In this document: piece after piece, positions 8,646 through 19,402 of the stretch
Layout of the letters: each line of letters begins with the position of its first letter
How positions within the stretch are numbered: position 1 is the stretch's first letter
Assembly: GCF_017854565.1 (NCBI RefSeq)
Contig: NZ_JAFMHJ010000017.1
Location: 1-64,000 of the forward strand
From: Yoonia sp.
Lineage (GTDB): Bacteria > Pseudomonadota > Alphaproteobacteria > Rhodobacterales > Rhodobacteraceae
Direction of reading: 5' to 3'
DNA length: 64,000 bases
Notes under the pieces: generated by a model
Told to the model about the DNA's origin: nothing
Database searches by the model: none
Seen by the model: only the letters and a program-made list of their open reading frames with translations
Made by a program: the position numbers and the translations under genes

Positions 8646-9563
8646 ATGACAACGCTCGTTTTTGGCCACAAAGCCCCCGATACCGACAGCACCGGCTCCC
8701 CACTCATCTGGGAATGGTTCCTCGACCACACCGGGATTCCCGCAAAGGCGGCGCTGCTGGGCACCCCCAACACCGAAGCGGCCTTTGTCGCCAAACGCTG
8801 GGGCTTTGATCTGCCCGCCGTCATCGCCGATGTTGATACCGACCAGAAATGCGTGGTGGTCGACACCAACAACCCCGCCGAACTGCCCGCGAGCATCAAC
8901 AACGCCAATGTGATCGCGATCATTGATCACCACCGCCTTGCGGGTGGGCTGGAAACCAAAGGGCCGATCAATATCACAATCCGCCCACTGGCCTGTACCG
9001 CCACGATCATGCACCAGATGATGGGCGACCACGCCAGCCATATGCCCGACGGCATCAAAGGCCTGATGTTGTCATGTATCCTGTCCGACACCCTCGCCTT
9101 CCGGTCGCCCACGACCACGCCCATGGATCAGGAACTTGCGCAATCACTGGCCAAGGACCTGAAAATCGACATCGACGCGTATGCGACCGAAATGTTCGAC
9201 GCCAAATCCGACATTTCCGCGTTTTCCGATGCGGAACTATTGCGCATGGACAGCAAAGAATACGAAGTCGGCGGCACGAAATTCCGCGTCTCGGTGCTGG
9301 AAACCACATCGCCCAAAATCGTGCTTGATCGCAAGGCATCGCTGATGGCGACCATGCCCACCGTCGCCGCCGAAGATGGCGTCGATCAGGTGCTGCTTTT
9401 CGTCGTCGACATCCTGAACGAAGAAGCCACGATGCTGATCCCCAACGACCTGACCAAAGCCGTGGCCGAAGCATCGTTCGCGGTCAAGGTCGCAGGCGAC
9501 AGCGTGGTCCTGCCCGGCATCATGAGCCGCAAGAAACAGATCATCCCGAACCTGAAGGTCTGA
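8646..9563 (+). CDS. ppaC: Manganese-dependent inorganic pyrophosphatase (family II)
   Basis: 305 aa from ATG 8646, chosen because GAAGG lies 8 bp upstream and the protein then starts MTTLVFGHKAPDTDS as in the family; the ATG at 8631 is in frame but lies upstream of that site. DHH-superfamily motifs are present: GHKAPDTD, the metal ligands in IADVDT, DHHRLAG near residue 98, and the C-terminal DHHA2 domain with a Ser-Arg-Lys-Lys motif (MSRKKQIIPNL). It hydrolyses PPi to phosphate in the cytoplasm and drives biosynthetic reactions forward. CBS domains are absent, so it should not be of the nucleotide-regulated type. Confidence 0.95.
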   Translation: MTTLVFGHKAPDTDSTGSPLIWEWFLDHTGIPAKAALLGTPNTEAAFVAKRWGFDLPAVIADVDTDQKCVVVDTNNPAELPASINNANVIAIIDHHRLAGGLETKGPINITIRPLACTATIMHQMMGDHASHMPDGIKGLMLSCILSDTLAFRSPTTTPMDQELAQSLAKDLKIDIDAYATEMFDAKSDISAFSDAELLRMDSKEYEVGGTKFRVSVLETTSPKIVLDRKASLMATMPTVAAEDGVDQVLLFVVDILNEEATMLIPNDLTKAVAEASFAVKVAGDSVVLPGIMSRKKQIIPNLKV

Positions 9564-9577
9564 TCGGGGTGCCGCAC

Positions 9578-9597
9578 GTCCCGGACCTGTCCGGGAC
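9578..9597 (+). terminator. Hairpin downstream of ppaC
   Basis: Perfect 9-bp inverted repeat GTCCCGGAC / GTCCGGGAC with a CT loop, 14 bp after the ppaC stop. No T-run follows, so it may stop transcription weakly or only protect the 3' end. Confidence 0.5.
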
Positions 9598-9675
9598 CTC
9601 TGCTGCCTTACAGTGTCCGTACGCGATACATACCCAATACGCACGCCGTCTTGCACCATCAAAAAAGGTTAACCC

Positions 9676-10551
9676 ATGACCCAGATCATCACATCTTTTG
9701 ACCAGATATCGGGCGATTACGACGCGGCGTTCGTCGATCTCTGGGGCTGTATGCACGACGGCGTCACAGCCCTTCCCGATGCGGTTGCAGCCATGCAGAA
9801 ATACCGCGCGACAGGCGGCGTTGTGGTGCTTGTCACCAACTCTCCCCGCCCGTGGGATTCCGTGGCGCTCCAGATATCTGACATGGGCGTGCCGAACGAT
9901 GCATGGGATGCAATCGCCACCTCTGGCGACAGTGCCCGTGCCGCGATGTTTCGCGGTATCGTCGGGCAAAAAGTCTGGTTCATGGGTGAAAGCCCCCGTG
10001 ATGATGAATTCTTCACACCGCCGGAAATCGTCGATAATCCGGTCGATATTCAGCGCGTTACGCTCGATCAGGCCGAAGGCATCGTTTGCTGCGGACCCTT
10101 TGATCCATTGGCCGATCTGGACGTGAACCGCCCTGAATTCCTCCATGCCAAGCAAAAGGGCCTCAAGCTGCTATGTGCCAATCCTGATATCATCGTGGAC
10201 CGGGGCGAGGTGCGCGAATGGTGTGCGGGCGCGCTGGCGCAACTCTATACCCAAATGGGCGGGCAAAGCCTGTATTTCGGCAAGCCGCACCCGCCGATCT
10301 ACGACCTCGCGCGCCGCAGGCTCGCGGCGTTAAACATTGCCCCATCCGATCCGCGTATCATTGCCATCGGCGACGGGATCAGGACCGATATCCTTGGTGC
10401 CCTGCAAGAAGATATCGACGCGCTGTTCATCTCTGGCGGGTTGGCTGCGCAAGAAACCAAAACCAACGGGCAACCCGATCCCGACGCGTTAACGAATTAC
10501 CTGAATTCCGAACAAATCAGCACGACTTTTGCAATCGGACAGCTGCGCTAA
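9676..10551 (+). CDS. TIGR01459 family HAD-type hydrolase
   Basis: 291 aa. The HAD motif I is VDLWGCMHDG near residues 19-28, motif II is LVTNSPRP near 54-61, and the C-terminal motif IV AIGDGIRTDILGA holds the metal-binding aspartates. The large cap resembles the NagD/PGP class. TIGR01459 enzymes are predicted phosphatases, substrate unknown, and are typical of alphaproteobacteria. It lies on the same strand just before the MaoC and ribF genes. Their order suggests a conserved housekeeping neighbourhood rather than one pathway. Confidence 0.9.
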   Translation: MTQIITSFDQISGDYDAAFVDLWGCMHDGVTALPDAVAAMQKYRATGGVVVLVTNSPRPWDSVALQISDMGVPNDAWDAIATSGDSARAAMFRGIVGQKVWFMGESPRDDEFFTPPEIVDNPVDIQRVTLDQAEGIVCCGPFDPLADLDVNRPEFLHAKQKGLKLLCANPDIIVDRGEVREWCAGALAQLYTQMGGQSLYFGKPHPPIYDLARRRLAALNIAPSDPRIIAIGDGIRTDILGALQEDIDALFISGGLAAQETKTNGQPDPDALTNYLNSEQISTTFAIGQLR

Positions 10552-10641
10552 CGGAATCACTTGATCTTTCTGCGCTTGCAAAGTAATAAAGTTTCAATAT
10601 CGTCCGGATATTAGGATTTTTATTACCCAATGGAGCGTGAC

Positions 10642-11085
10642 ATGCTAGATAACGTCCCCCGCGGAACGATCTGCATCGAAGATATTGAAATCGGCATGGT
10701 GCGGTCCCTGCGCAAGGTGATCACCGACCGTGATATCGAAATGTTTGCCGAAGTCTCCACTGACCGGAACCCGGTACATCTGGACGAAAGCTATGCTCAA
10801 GACACCATATTTGGTGGTCGGATCGCGCATGGCATGTTGACGGCGGGCCTGATCAGCGCCGTAATCGGTGAACAGCTTCCCGGTCACGGGACGGTTTATC
10901 TGGGTCAAAGCCTCAAGTTTCTTGCGCCCGTCCGCCCCGGTGACATGGTGTTGACAGAGGTCGAAGTGACCGAAATCGACCATTCCCGGCGGCGTGTCAC
11001 CATGAACACTCGTTGCATGGTGAATGACAAAAAGGTGCTCGTCGGTGATGCAACGGTTCTCGCACCGTCGCGTAAATTCGACTAA
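10642..11085 (+). CDS. MaoC-like hotdog dehydratase ((R)-specific enoyl-CoA hydratase type)
   Basis: 147 aa from ATG 10642, which has TGGAG 6 bp upstream; the ATG at 10630 overlaps that site and is less likely. The hydratase-2 motif is clear: D-x(4)-H, in FAEVSTDRNPVHLDESYA, followed by IAHGMLTAGLIS. The fold is a single hotdog domain. Members hydrate trans-2-enoyl-CoA to the R-3-hydroxyacyl-CoA and can feed polyhydroxyalkanoate or fatty-acid routes. No PHA synthase lies nearby, so the physiological substrate is open. Confidence 0.9.
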   Translation: MLDNVPRGTICIEDIEIGMVRSLRKVITDRDIEMFAEVSTDRNPVHLDESYAQDTIFGGRIAHGMLTAGLISAVIGEQLPGHGTVYLGQSLKFLAPVRPGDMVLTEVEVTEIDHSRRRVTMNTRCMVNDKKVLVGDATVLAPSRKFD

Positions 11086-11121
11086 TCTTGCGCCCCTGCG
11101 CTGGCCGGGATACGCAAGGCC

Positions 11122-12063
11122 ATGCGCATTATTCGTGACACCGCTTTCATCGACCCCAAGGACCGAGGCGCCGCCGCTGCCATCGGTAATTTCGATGGCG
11201 TCCACATCGGCCATCAGGCCGTGATCGACATCGCGCGCGCGGCTGCAAAGGCCGCAAATGCGCCCTTGGGCATCATGACGTTTGAACCGCACCCACGCAG
11301 TTATTTCTCTAACGATCCCACGCCCTTCCGCCTGATGAACGCCGAAGCCAAGGCGAACCGTCTGGCCAAACTTGGCGTTGAAAAGCTTTATGAAATTCCG
11401 TTCAATGCCGCCTTGGCCAGCCTGTCACCGCGCGATTTTGCACAGACCATCATCGCCGATCAACTGGGCCTGAAACACGTCATTGTCGGGGCCGATTTCT
11501 GCTTTGGAAAAGACCGCGCCGGGACCACGCGGGACCTGCAACAATTTGGCAAGGAAATGGGTTTCGGCGTGACCGTCACCCCCATGATCGCCATCAATAC
11601 CGCGCGCGTGTCATCCACCGCGATCCGCGCCGCGCTCAGCGATGGGTGCCCACGCGATGCCGCTGCAATGCTGGGTCATTGGCACCGGATCGAGGGCAAG
11701 GTGATCCGCGGCGATCAGCGCGGCCGCGAACTGGGCTATCCTACCGCCAATATGGCCATCGCCGGATTGCATCCGCCAAAGTTCGGCGTCTACGCGGTGC
11801 AGGTCGATATCCTCGACGGTCCGCACAAGGGCACCTATGACGGCGCCGCATCAATCGGAGTACGTCCGATGTTTGGGGAAAACATGCCCAATTGCGAAAC
11901 CTATCTGTTTGACTTCAAAGGCGATCTTTACGGCGCAACCCTGTCTGTCGCGCTGGTCGAATATCTGCGCCCCGAGCTGAAGTTCGATGGGCTGGACGCG
12001 CTGATCACCCAAATGGACGCCGATTGCGTCCAAGCACGAGAGATTCTGCATCATGTCCAGTGA
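11122..12063 (+). CDS. ribF: Bifunctional riboflavin kinase / FAD synthetase
   Basis: 313 aa. The N-terminal adenylyltransferase domain has the GNFDGVHIGHQ motif (residues 22-32) and the later ISSTAIR-type segment (RVSSTAIRAAL). The C-terminal riboflavin kinase domain has GRELGYPTANM. The enzyme phosphorylates riboflavin to FMN and adenylates FMN to FAD. The last codons overlap the YcgN-family gene by 11 bp, so the two are co-translated. Confidence 0.96.
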   Translation: MRIIRDTAFIDPKDRGAAAAIGNFDGVHIGHQAVIDIARAAAKAANAPLGIMTFEPHPRSYFSNDPTPFRLMNAEAKANRLAKLGVEKLYEIPFNAALASLSPRDFAQTIIADQLGLKHVIVGADFCFGKDRAGTTRDLQQFGKEMGFGVTVTPMIAINTARVSSTAIRAALSDGCPRDAAAMLGHWHRIEGKVIRGDQRGRELGYPTANMAIAGLHPPKFGVYAVQVDILDGPHKGTYDGAASIGVRPMFGENMPNCETYLFDFKGDLYGATLSVALVEYLRPELKFDGLDALITQMDADCVQAREILHHVQ

Positions 12064-12523
12064 AATCGACCGCGGCGGATTGGCCGACCGGTTTTGGGAA
12101 ACCAAACCAATGGCCAAACTGAACCCGCAAGAATGGGAAGCGCTGTGCGACGGCTGCGGCAAATGCTGCCTGAACAAGCTCGAAGATGAAGACACCGGCG
12201 AGGTCGTGATGACCCGCGTAGCCTGCCGCCTGCTGGATGACCAAAGCTGTCTGTGCGGCAACTACCCAATCCGCCACCAATTCGTGCCCGAATGCATCGT
12301 GCTGAACCCCAAGACCCTTCTCGACAATCTGTATTGGCTACCCCAAACCTGCGGCTATCGTCTTGTCCACGAAGGGCGGCCGCTGTTCCACTGGCACCCG
12401 CTGATCTCGGGCGATCCGGAATCGGTGCACCAGGCCGGTGTGTCTGTCCGGGGGTTAACCGTTCCGGAATTTGAAGTGGACGAAGACGACTGGGAAGACC
12501 ACATCATCGAGGAGCCGACGTAG
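12053..12523 (+). CDS. YcgN family cysteine cluster protein (UPF0260)
   Basis: 156 aa. It carries the family's cysteine pattern: CDGCGKCC near residue 36, then Cys residues at about 59, 66, 68 and 83, which suggests a bound metal or Fe-S cluster. The length is typical. It lies between ribF (11-bp overlap) and threonine aldolase (no gap), so all three form one transcription unit. The biochemical role of the family is not established. Confidence 0.92.
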   Translation: MSSEIDRGGLADRFWETKPMAKLNPQEWEALCDGCGKCCLNKLEDEDTGEVVMTRVACRLLDDQSCLCGNYPIRHQFVPECIVLNPKTLLDNLYWLPQTCGYRLVHEGRPLFHWHPLISGDPESVHQAGVSVRGLTVPEFEVDEDDWEDHIIEEPT

Positions 12524-13570
12524 ATGTTTTTTGCCTCTGACAACGCAGGCCCCGCCCACCCCAAAGTGATGGAAGCGCTGATAGCTGCCAACCGCGGCTA
12601 CGCGAAAAGCTATGGCGCGGATGCGATCATGGATGACGTACGTGAAAAGGTCCGCACGATCTTTGAAGCACCGGACGCCGCCGTTTATCTGGCCGTTTCG
12701 GGGACCGCCGCAAATGCGATTCTGCTGGCGACGATGACCCAGCCTTGGCAGACGATTTTCTGCGCCGACATCGCCCATATCCAGGAAGACGAGTGTAATG
12801 CGCCCGAATTCTACACCCAGGCCAAGCTGACACTGGTCCCCACGACAAATGGGAAAATGGCGCAGGCAGATTTGCAAAGTAAGATCAGCGGCGAACAAAC
12901 CCGCGGCGTGCACGGCCCCCAACGCGGGCCGCTGTCACTGACGCAGGTGACCGAAAAAGGCACGATCTATACGCTGGACGAAATCAACGCGCTGACCGAT
13001 ACGGCCAAGGAATATGGGATGAAAGCCCATCTGGACGGGGCGCGTTTTGCAAATGCGCTGACTGCGCTGGGTTGTTCGGCGGCAGAAATGACGTGGAAAG
13101 CGGGCGTTGATACCGTCAGCTTTGGTGGCACCAAAAACGGCGTTCTGGGGGTCGAGGCCTGCGTTATTTTCGATCCACAGCTCGCGTGGGAGTTTGAGTT
13201 GCGGCGCAAACGCGGCGGGCATTTGATGTCAAAGCACCGTTTTCTGTCTGCCCAGATGCAGGCCTATCTGACCGACGGTCTTTGGCTCGACATGGCACAG
13301 GCGGCCAACGCACGTTGCGCACACTTGGCGGACGGCATGCGCGGCCATGATCTGGCGTCGTTTGTGTTCGAACCACAGGCGAATATCATCTTTTTCCAGG
13401 CACCCCGCCGTGAACACAAGCGGTTGCTGGACGGCGGCGCAACCTACAATGTGATGAACGGCGATCCGAACGCAGGCACCCCGGATGAACTGCTGATCGG
13501 GCGGTTGGTCACGGATTGGTCAATGACCGTTGACGGGATCAACCAGTTTCTTGATCTGCTACACGGATAA
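12524..13570 (+). CDS. ltaE: Low-specificity L-threonine aldolase
   Basis: 348 aa, fold type I PLP enzyme. MFFASDNAGPAHPKV at the N-terminus and the PLP-lysine motif VSFGGTKNGVLG near residues 200-211 identify the family. It cleaves L-threonine or L-allo-threonine to glycine and acetaldehyde. The ATG follows the stop of the YcgN-family gene directly. The last 32 bp overlap the convergent alpha/beta hydrolase gene. Confidence 0.93.
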   Translation: MFFASDNAGPAHPKVMEALIAANRGYAKSYGADAIMDDVREKVRTIFEAPDAAVYLAVSGTAANAILLATMTQPWQTIFCADIAHIQEDECNAPEFYTQAKLTLVPTTNGKMAQADLQSKISGEQTRGVHGPQRGPLSLTQVTEKGTIYTLDEINALTDTAKEYGMKAHLDGARFANALTALGCSAAEMTWKAGVDTVSFGGTKNGVLGVEACVIFDPQLAWEFELRRKRGGHLMSKHRFLSAQMQAYLTDGLWLDMAQAANARCAHLADGMRGHDLASFVFEPQANIIFFQAPRREHKRLLDGGATYNVMNGDPNAGTPDELLIGRLVTDWSMTVDGINQFLDLLHG

Positions 13571-14330
13571 TCGCGGCGACTGCATCAACATGGGTCATGG
13601 GCACCATATGTCCCGCCCCGTCGACCACGTGGTCCGTGGACCGCGGAATACGCGCATGCAACACCGCATGGATCGCAGCAATCACCGGGTGTGACAGCGC
13701 CCCCCGGATCAATGTAACAGGAATATTCAATGCGCCCAGTCGGGCCGACGATGTAATTTCCTGCGCGTCTTCCTCAATCGCGGATGCCCCCGCAACAATC
13801 AGATGGATGCGGTCGGTCAAATAGGTTTGCCTGCGCAGTGACAGGTTTTGCCACACGACATCGCCCCAAAGGTTATTGAAAACCTCGGCTGCGTGCGATT
13901 CATCCCCAGACAGCATTGCACCCACAAACGGGCGAAACGCCTTGGCGTGTGCATGATGCGCGTCGGACCCTTTGGCGGCGGCAAAGTAGACAGGTTCGAC
14001 CAGGGTCAGGCGGTTCACTAGATCCGGTCGCTCCACTGCGAGACGCAGTGCGGCGGTTGCCCCGAATGAATGGCCGATCAGATGGGTCGGCCCATCACAA
14101 AGCCCGGCCGCAGTTGCGGTGATCAAGGACTGATATTCGGTCCGCCCGTCCCAATTGCCGCTGCGCCCATGGCCGGGCATGTCGAAAAACGTCGTGCGGC
14201 CTTCCAGCGCCTCGGCGAGTGGCAACAGGGCCTCATGCTTGGCCAAGGCACAGTGGATCGCAACCGCAGGCGCCCCTGCGCCCACGGTGGTGACCCATAT
14301 ATCGCGGCGAGCGGCGCCGTCGTCAGGCAT
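13539..14330 (-). CDS. Alpha/beta hydrolase
   Basis: 263 aa. The nucleophile elbow is LIGHSFGATAAL (Ser near residue 98). FDMPGHGRSGN fits the oxyanion/strand-5 region. The acid lies in the C-terminal part, and the His is in GAGHMVPMTH. The substrate is unknown. Its ATG overlaps the stop of the upstream isomerase gene (TGATG), giving a two-gene minus-strand operon, so it may act on a product of that aromatic-type pathway; this is inference. Confidence 0.87.
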   Translation of the reverse strand: MPDDGAARRDIWVTTVGAGAPAVAIHCALAKHEALLPLAEALEGRTTFFDMPGHGRSGNWDGRTEYQSLITATAAGLCDGPTHLIGHSFGATAALRLAVERPDLVNRLTLVEPVYFAAAKGSDAHHAHAKAFRPFVGAMLSGDESHAAEVFNNLWGDVVWQNLSLRRQTYLTDRIHLIVAGASAIEEDAQEITSSARLGALNIPVTLIRGALSHPVIAAIHAVLHARIPRSTDHVVDGAGHMVPMTHVDAVAAIIRVADQETG

Positions 14331-14929
14331 CAGATATTGCCAGACAAATACGCATCCAGATCATCAAGACGGTCCTGGCCCCAGAACCGTTCGTCCGTAT
14401 CGGTAATAAAGAACGGTGCGCCAAAGACGCCGCGCATCACGGCCTCTTCGAGGTTGCCGGCAAAGGTGTCGGCACTGGTCATCAGCCCCTTGTCGGCCAA
14501 TGCGGGATCCAAGCCCGCTTGTGTCAAGCAGTCGCGCACCACGTCGTCATCCGCAATATTGCGATCCTCGGCCCAGCAGGCCGCACCGATGGCATTCACC
14601 AACTTGCCCACATCACCGCCACCTTCGTTTTGGGCCGCGATAATGGCATATGATGCTGGCGCGGGATTGGTGGGCCAATGTGCCGGCTTAAGGTTCAGCG
14701 GCAGATCGGCAAGAGCGGACCGGCGGCGCAATTCCTGCAGGCGATATGCAATCCGGTTTGGGTGGCGATCCTTGGGTGGTGTACCCCCGGTCCGCGCGAA
14801 CAAAGCCATGATATCCATCGGCTTGTAGGTTAAGGTCGCGCCGTGTTTTTGGGCAATCTCCTCGGGCCGTGTCCCACTAAGGTAGGTAAACGGTGACAGC
14901 GTTGCAAAGAAGTAATCTATATGGGGCAT
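14330..14929 (-). CDS. 2-hydroxychromene-2-carboxylate isomerase (DsbA-like kappa GST family)
   Basis: 199 aa. The N-terminus HIDYFFATLSPFTYL has the thioredoxin-fold start with the catalytic Ser and the helical insertion typical of the HCCA isomerase group. The C-terminal VFGAPFFITDTDERFWGQDRL holds the cis-Pro (GAPFF) and the family-typical FWGQDRLD. Characterised members isomerise 2-hydroxychromene-2-carboxylate in naphthalene breakdown using glutathione. In Rhodobacterales the family is broader, so the exact substrate is uncertain. It is first in a pair with the alpha/beta hydrolase. Confidence 0.9.
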   Translation of the reverse strand: MPHIDYFFATLSPFTYLSGTRPEEIAQKHGATLTYKPMDIMALFARTGGTPPKDRHPNRIAYRLQELRRRSALADLPLNLKPAHWPTNPAPASYAIIAAQNEGGGDVGKLVNAIGAACWAEDRNIADDDVVRDCLTQAGLDPALADKGLMTSADTFAGNLEEAVMRGVFGAPFFITDTDERFWGQDRLDDLDAYLSGNI

Positions 14930-15041
14930 TTCAGTCTCCAGAGGTGCGCGAGTTGTTTCCGCGACGGTAACCCTGTGCTAGTCGGTGTCAACGCCACGAA
15001 TCTGTTACACGCCAGTAACCCAGTTGCCAAAGGACCCCAAC

Positions 15042-16061
15042 ATGCCAATCATGAATGAGCCAAAGCTGATTTCCGGCAACGCCAATCAAGCACTGGCCCA
15101 GGCCATCGCCCGCCGTATGTCGATGCACAGGGGGATGGATGTCGCCTTGGTTGATGCCCGGGTCGAACGGTTCAATGACGGCGAAATCTTTGTTGAAGTA
15201 TTCGAGAACGTCCGCGGCGAGGACATGTTCATTGTCCAGCCCACATCGAACCCCGCGAATGACAACCTGATGGAGCTGCTGATCATCGCAGATGCCCTGC
15301 GCCGGTCGTCGGCGGCACGGATCACCGCCGTGATCCCATACTTTGGCTATGCCCGGCAGGACCGTCGGTCAAAGGCGCGCACACCAATCACCGCCAAGCT
15401 TGTCTCGAACATGATTGTAGAGGCAGGGATTGAACGGGTGCTGACCCTTGATCTGCATGCCACCCAGATCCAGGGTTTCTTCGATATTCCCGTGGATAAC
15501 CTGTACGCCTCACCGATTTACGCTTTGGATGCGATGCACAACTTCCGCGACCGGATGGATGATGTGATGGTGGTATCGCCTGACGTCGGTGGCGTGGCCC
15601 GTGCCCGTGATCTGGCCCAGCGGCTTGGTGCCCCACTGTCCATCGTTGACAAGCGTCGCGGCAAGCCCGGCGAAGTTGCGGAAATGACCGTGATCGGTGA
15701 CGTCAAGGATCGCGTTTGCATTATCGTTGATGACATTGTCGATACGGCAGGCACATTGTGCAAAGCGGCCGAAGTGCTGATGGAAAACGGTGCAAAGGAA
15801 GTGCATTCGTACATTACGCACGGTGTGCTGTCTGGCCCTGCCGTGGAACGCGTTACCAAATCCGTGATGAAAAGCCTCGTTATTACCGACACGATTGCAC
15901 CGACTACCGCCGTGAAAGCCGCCGCGAATATTCGCATCGTCCCAACGGCGCCCATGTTCGCGCAGGCGATTTTGAACACATGGAATGGTACATCGGTGTC
16001 TTCACTTTTCGATCATAAAACGCTCGGGCCGATCTACGAAGGGCTTTATGCCGCCGAGTAA
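15042..16061 (+). CDS. prs: Ribose-phosphate pyrophosphokinase
   Basis: 339 aa from ATG 15042, chosen because AAAGGA lies 7 bp upstream and the family usually starts near [10 protein letters not shown]; the open frame extends to 14985 without a ribosome-binding site. Motifs: [14 protein letters not shown], the ATP loop [15 protein letters not shown] (about 105-119), and the PRPP loop [10 protein letters not shown] (about 230-239). It makes PRPP for purine, pyrimidine, His, Trp and NAD synthesis. It is slightly longer than enteric Prs, as is usual in this group. Confidence 0.97.
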   Translation: MPIMNEPKLISGNANQALAQAIARRMSMHRGMDVALVDARVERFNDGEIFVEVFENVRGEDMFIVQPTSNPANDNLMELLIIADALRRSSAARITAVIPYFGYARQDRRSKARTPITAKLVSNMIVEAGIERVLTLDLHATQIQGFFDIPVDNLYASPIYALDAMHNFRDRMDDVMVVSPDVGGVARARDLAQRLGAPLSIVDKRRGKPGEVAEMTVIGDVKDRVCIIVDDIVDTAGTLCKAAEVLMENGAKEVHSYITHGVLSGPAVERVTKSVMKSLVITDTIAPTTAVKAAANIRIVPTAPMFAQAILNTWNGTSVSSLFDHKTLGPIYEGLYAAE

Positions 16062-16104
16062 GGTGCAGTATCCCTTGGGGGATATGCCGAGGCAACAAAA
16101 GGTC

Positions 16105-16131
16105 CTGCGCGATGAGCATCTGGTCGCGCAG
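16105..16131 (+). terminator. Hairpin between prs and the convergent lectin gene
   Basis: Perfect 8-bp arms CTGCGCGA (16105-16112) and TCGCGCAG (16124-16131) with an 11-nt loop, 43 bp after the prs stop and just before the 3' end of the convergent lectin gene. It has no T-run on either strand. Confidence 0.45.
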
Positions 16132-16159
16132 TCACGCTGACGCTGACAAGCCTGACGAC

Positions 16160-16510
16160 CTAGTCCAAATTCCAACCATCATCATGGGGCAGTTCCCCGA
16201 TCGCGGTCCACGCCACCCTTGCGCGTGCGACCTGCGTGTCGGCCCAGGTCCGAAAGGCGATCTCAAACCCTGATTTGGTGATGTTTTCGGCCTGCACATC
16301 GACCCGCGTATTGGATGAATTCGAGATATCCCACATCGAAATAGAGACCTGCACATGTGGGATGCCTATGTATTGCTGAGAAAAAGTGACGGCAACGCGG
16401 TTTTCGCGCGGGCCTGCGCCGCGCCACATCTCGCCGTCATCCTCAAAATCGGAAAACAGGATCACGTCGCCGTCATCAATGCCAACCGTACTACTGTGAA
16501 ACTTACGCAT
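16160..16510 (-). CDS. H-type lectin domain protein
   Basis: 116 aa from ATG 16510 (MRKFHSSTVGID). Longer in-frame starts run into the atp terminator. The body matches the H-type lectin domain: VTFSQQYIGIPHVQVSIS, MWDISNSSNTRVDVQAENIT and GFEIAFRTWADT, ending in VAWTAIG. This domain binds GalNAc in snail agglutinin and occurs as a short single-domain protein in Rhodobacterales. There is no signal peptide, so secretion is not obvious. It lies directly downstream of the atp operon terminator on the same strand and may depend on read-through or its own promoter. Confidence 0.8.
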   Translation of the reverse strand: MRKFHSSTVGIDDGDVILFSDFEDDGEMWRGAGPRENRVAVTFSQQYIGIPHVQVSISMWDISNSSNTRVDVQAENITKSGFEIAFRTWADTQVARARVAWTAIGELPHDDGWNLD

Positions 16511-16583
16511 AGCGCTGGCGGCCCCTATTTTTCGCCTGTGCACCATATTCCAGAAATATTGAGAAAAAACGACCTGAAAATGC

Positions 16584-16610
16584 AAAAGGCCCCGCAGCGC
16601 AGGGCCTTTT
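16584..16610 (-). terminator. Bidirectional-looking terminator at the end of the atp operon
   Basis: Arms AAAAGGCCC (16584-16592) and GGGCCTTTT (16602-16610), loop of 9 nt, 19 bp after the atpC stop. T-runs are present at the end of both strands, as in an intrinsic terminator. The lectin gene starts within 80 bp beyond it. Confidence 0.85.
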
Positions 16611-16628
16611 TCCTAGATTTGACCAAAT

Positions 16629-17054
16629 TCAGTCGTTTGCCGTCAGCCCGATGTGCCCGCCGATGGCGACCATATCCGCCAACAGTTTGGCTGCATCATC
16701 CACGGGTCCATGCTCGTTCTTGAACACTTCCTTTGCTTGGCCGTGCGCCTCTCGGGCGGCGGCCAGCATCCGGCTATAGACCTCTTGGGTGAATTCAGAC
16801 CGCGGCAATGCCTGTTCAGCCAGGACAGATACACCTGTCGCTGTGATCTCGGCAAATCCGCCGGACACAATGTATTCATCCGTACCGCCGCCGTGCACCA
16901 CGCGCAGAACGCCGGGGCGCAATGTCGTGATCGTCGGCGCGTGATCAGCCATGGCTGTCATGTCGCCATCCGCACCGGGGATCTGCACCTGAGAAGCCTC
17001 GACCGACGCCAAGCGGCGTTCGGGCGAAACGAGATCGAATTGTAGGTTTGCCAT
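16629..17054 (-). CDS. atpC: F1F0 ATP synthase subunit epsilon
   Basis: 141 aa. The N-terminal beta-sandwich starts [14 protein letters not shown] and continues with [18 protein letters not shown] and the GGFAEI segment (residues 15-85). The C-terminal helical part is present and acidic/alanine-rich. Epsilon is part of the rotating central stalk and damps ATP hydrolysis. It is last in the operon, 9 bp after atpD, and is followed by a strong intrinsic terminator. Confidence 0.96.
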   Translation of the reverse strand: MANLQFDLVSPERRLASVEASQVQIPGADGDMTAMADHAPTITTLRPGVLRVVHGGGTDEYIVSGGFAEITATGVSVLAEQALPRSEFTQEVYSRMLAAAREAHGQAKEVFKNEHGPVDDAAKLLADMVAIGGHIGLTAND

Positions 17055-17063
17055 GTCGGCTCC

Positions 17064-19378
<2,315 letters not shown>

Positions 19379-19402
19379 GTTATCGTCTCCTTATCTCAAG
19401 AT

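Noticed and set aside
10552-10641. AT-rich gap before the MaoC gene considered as a riboswitch or terminator
   Set aside because: Only a weak 6-bp inverted repeat is visible; no conserved riboswitch pattern.
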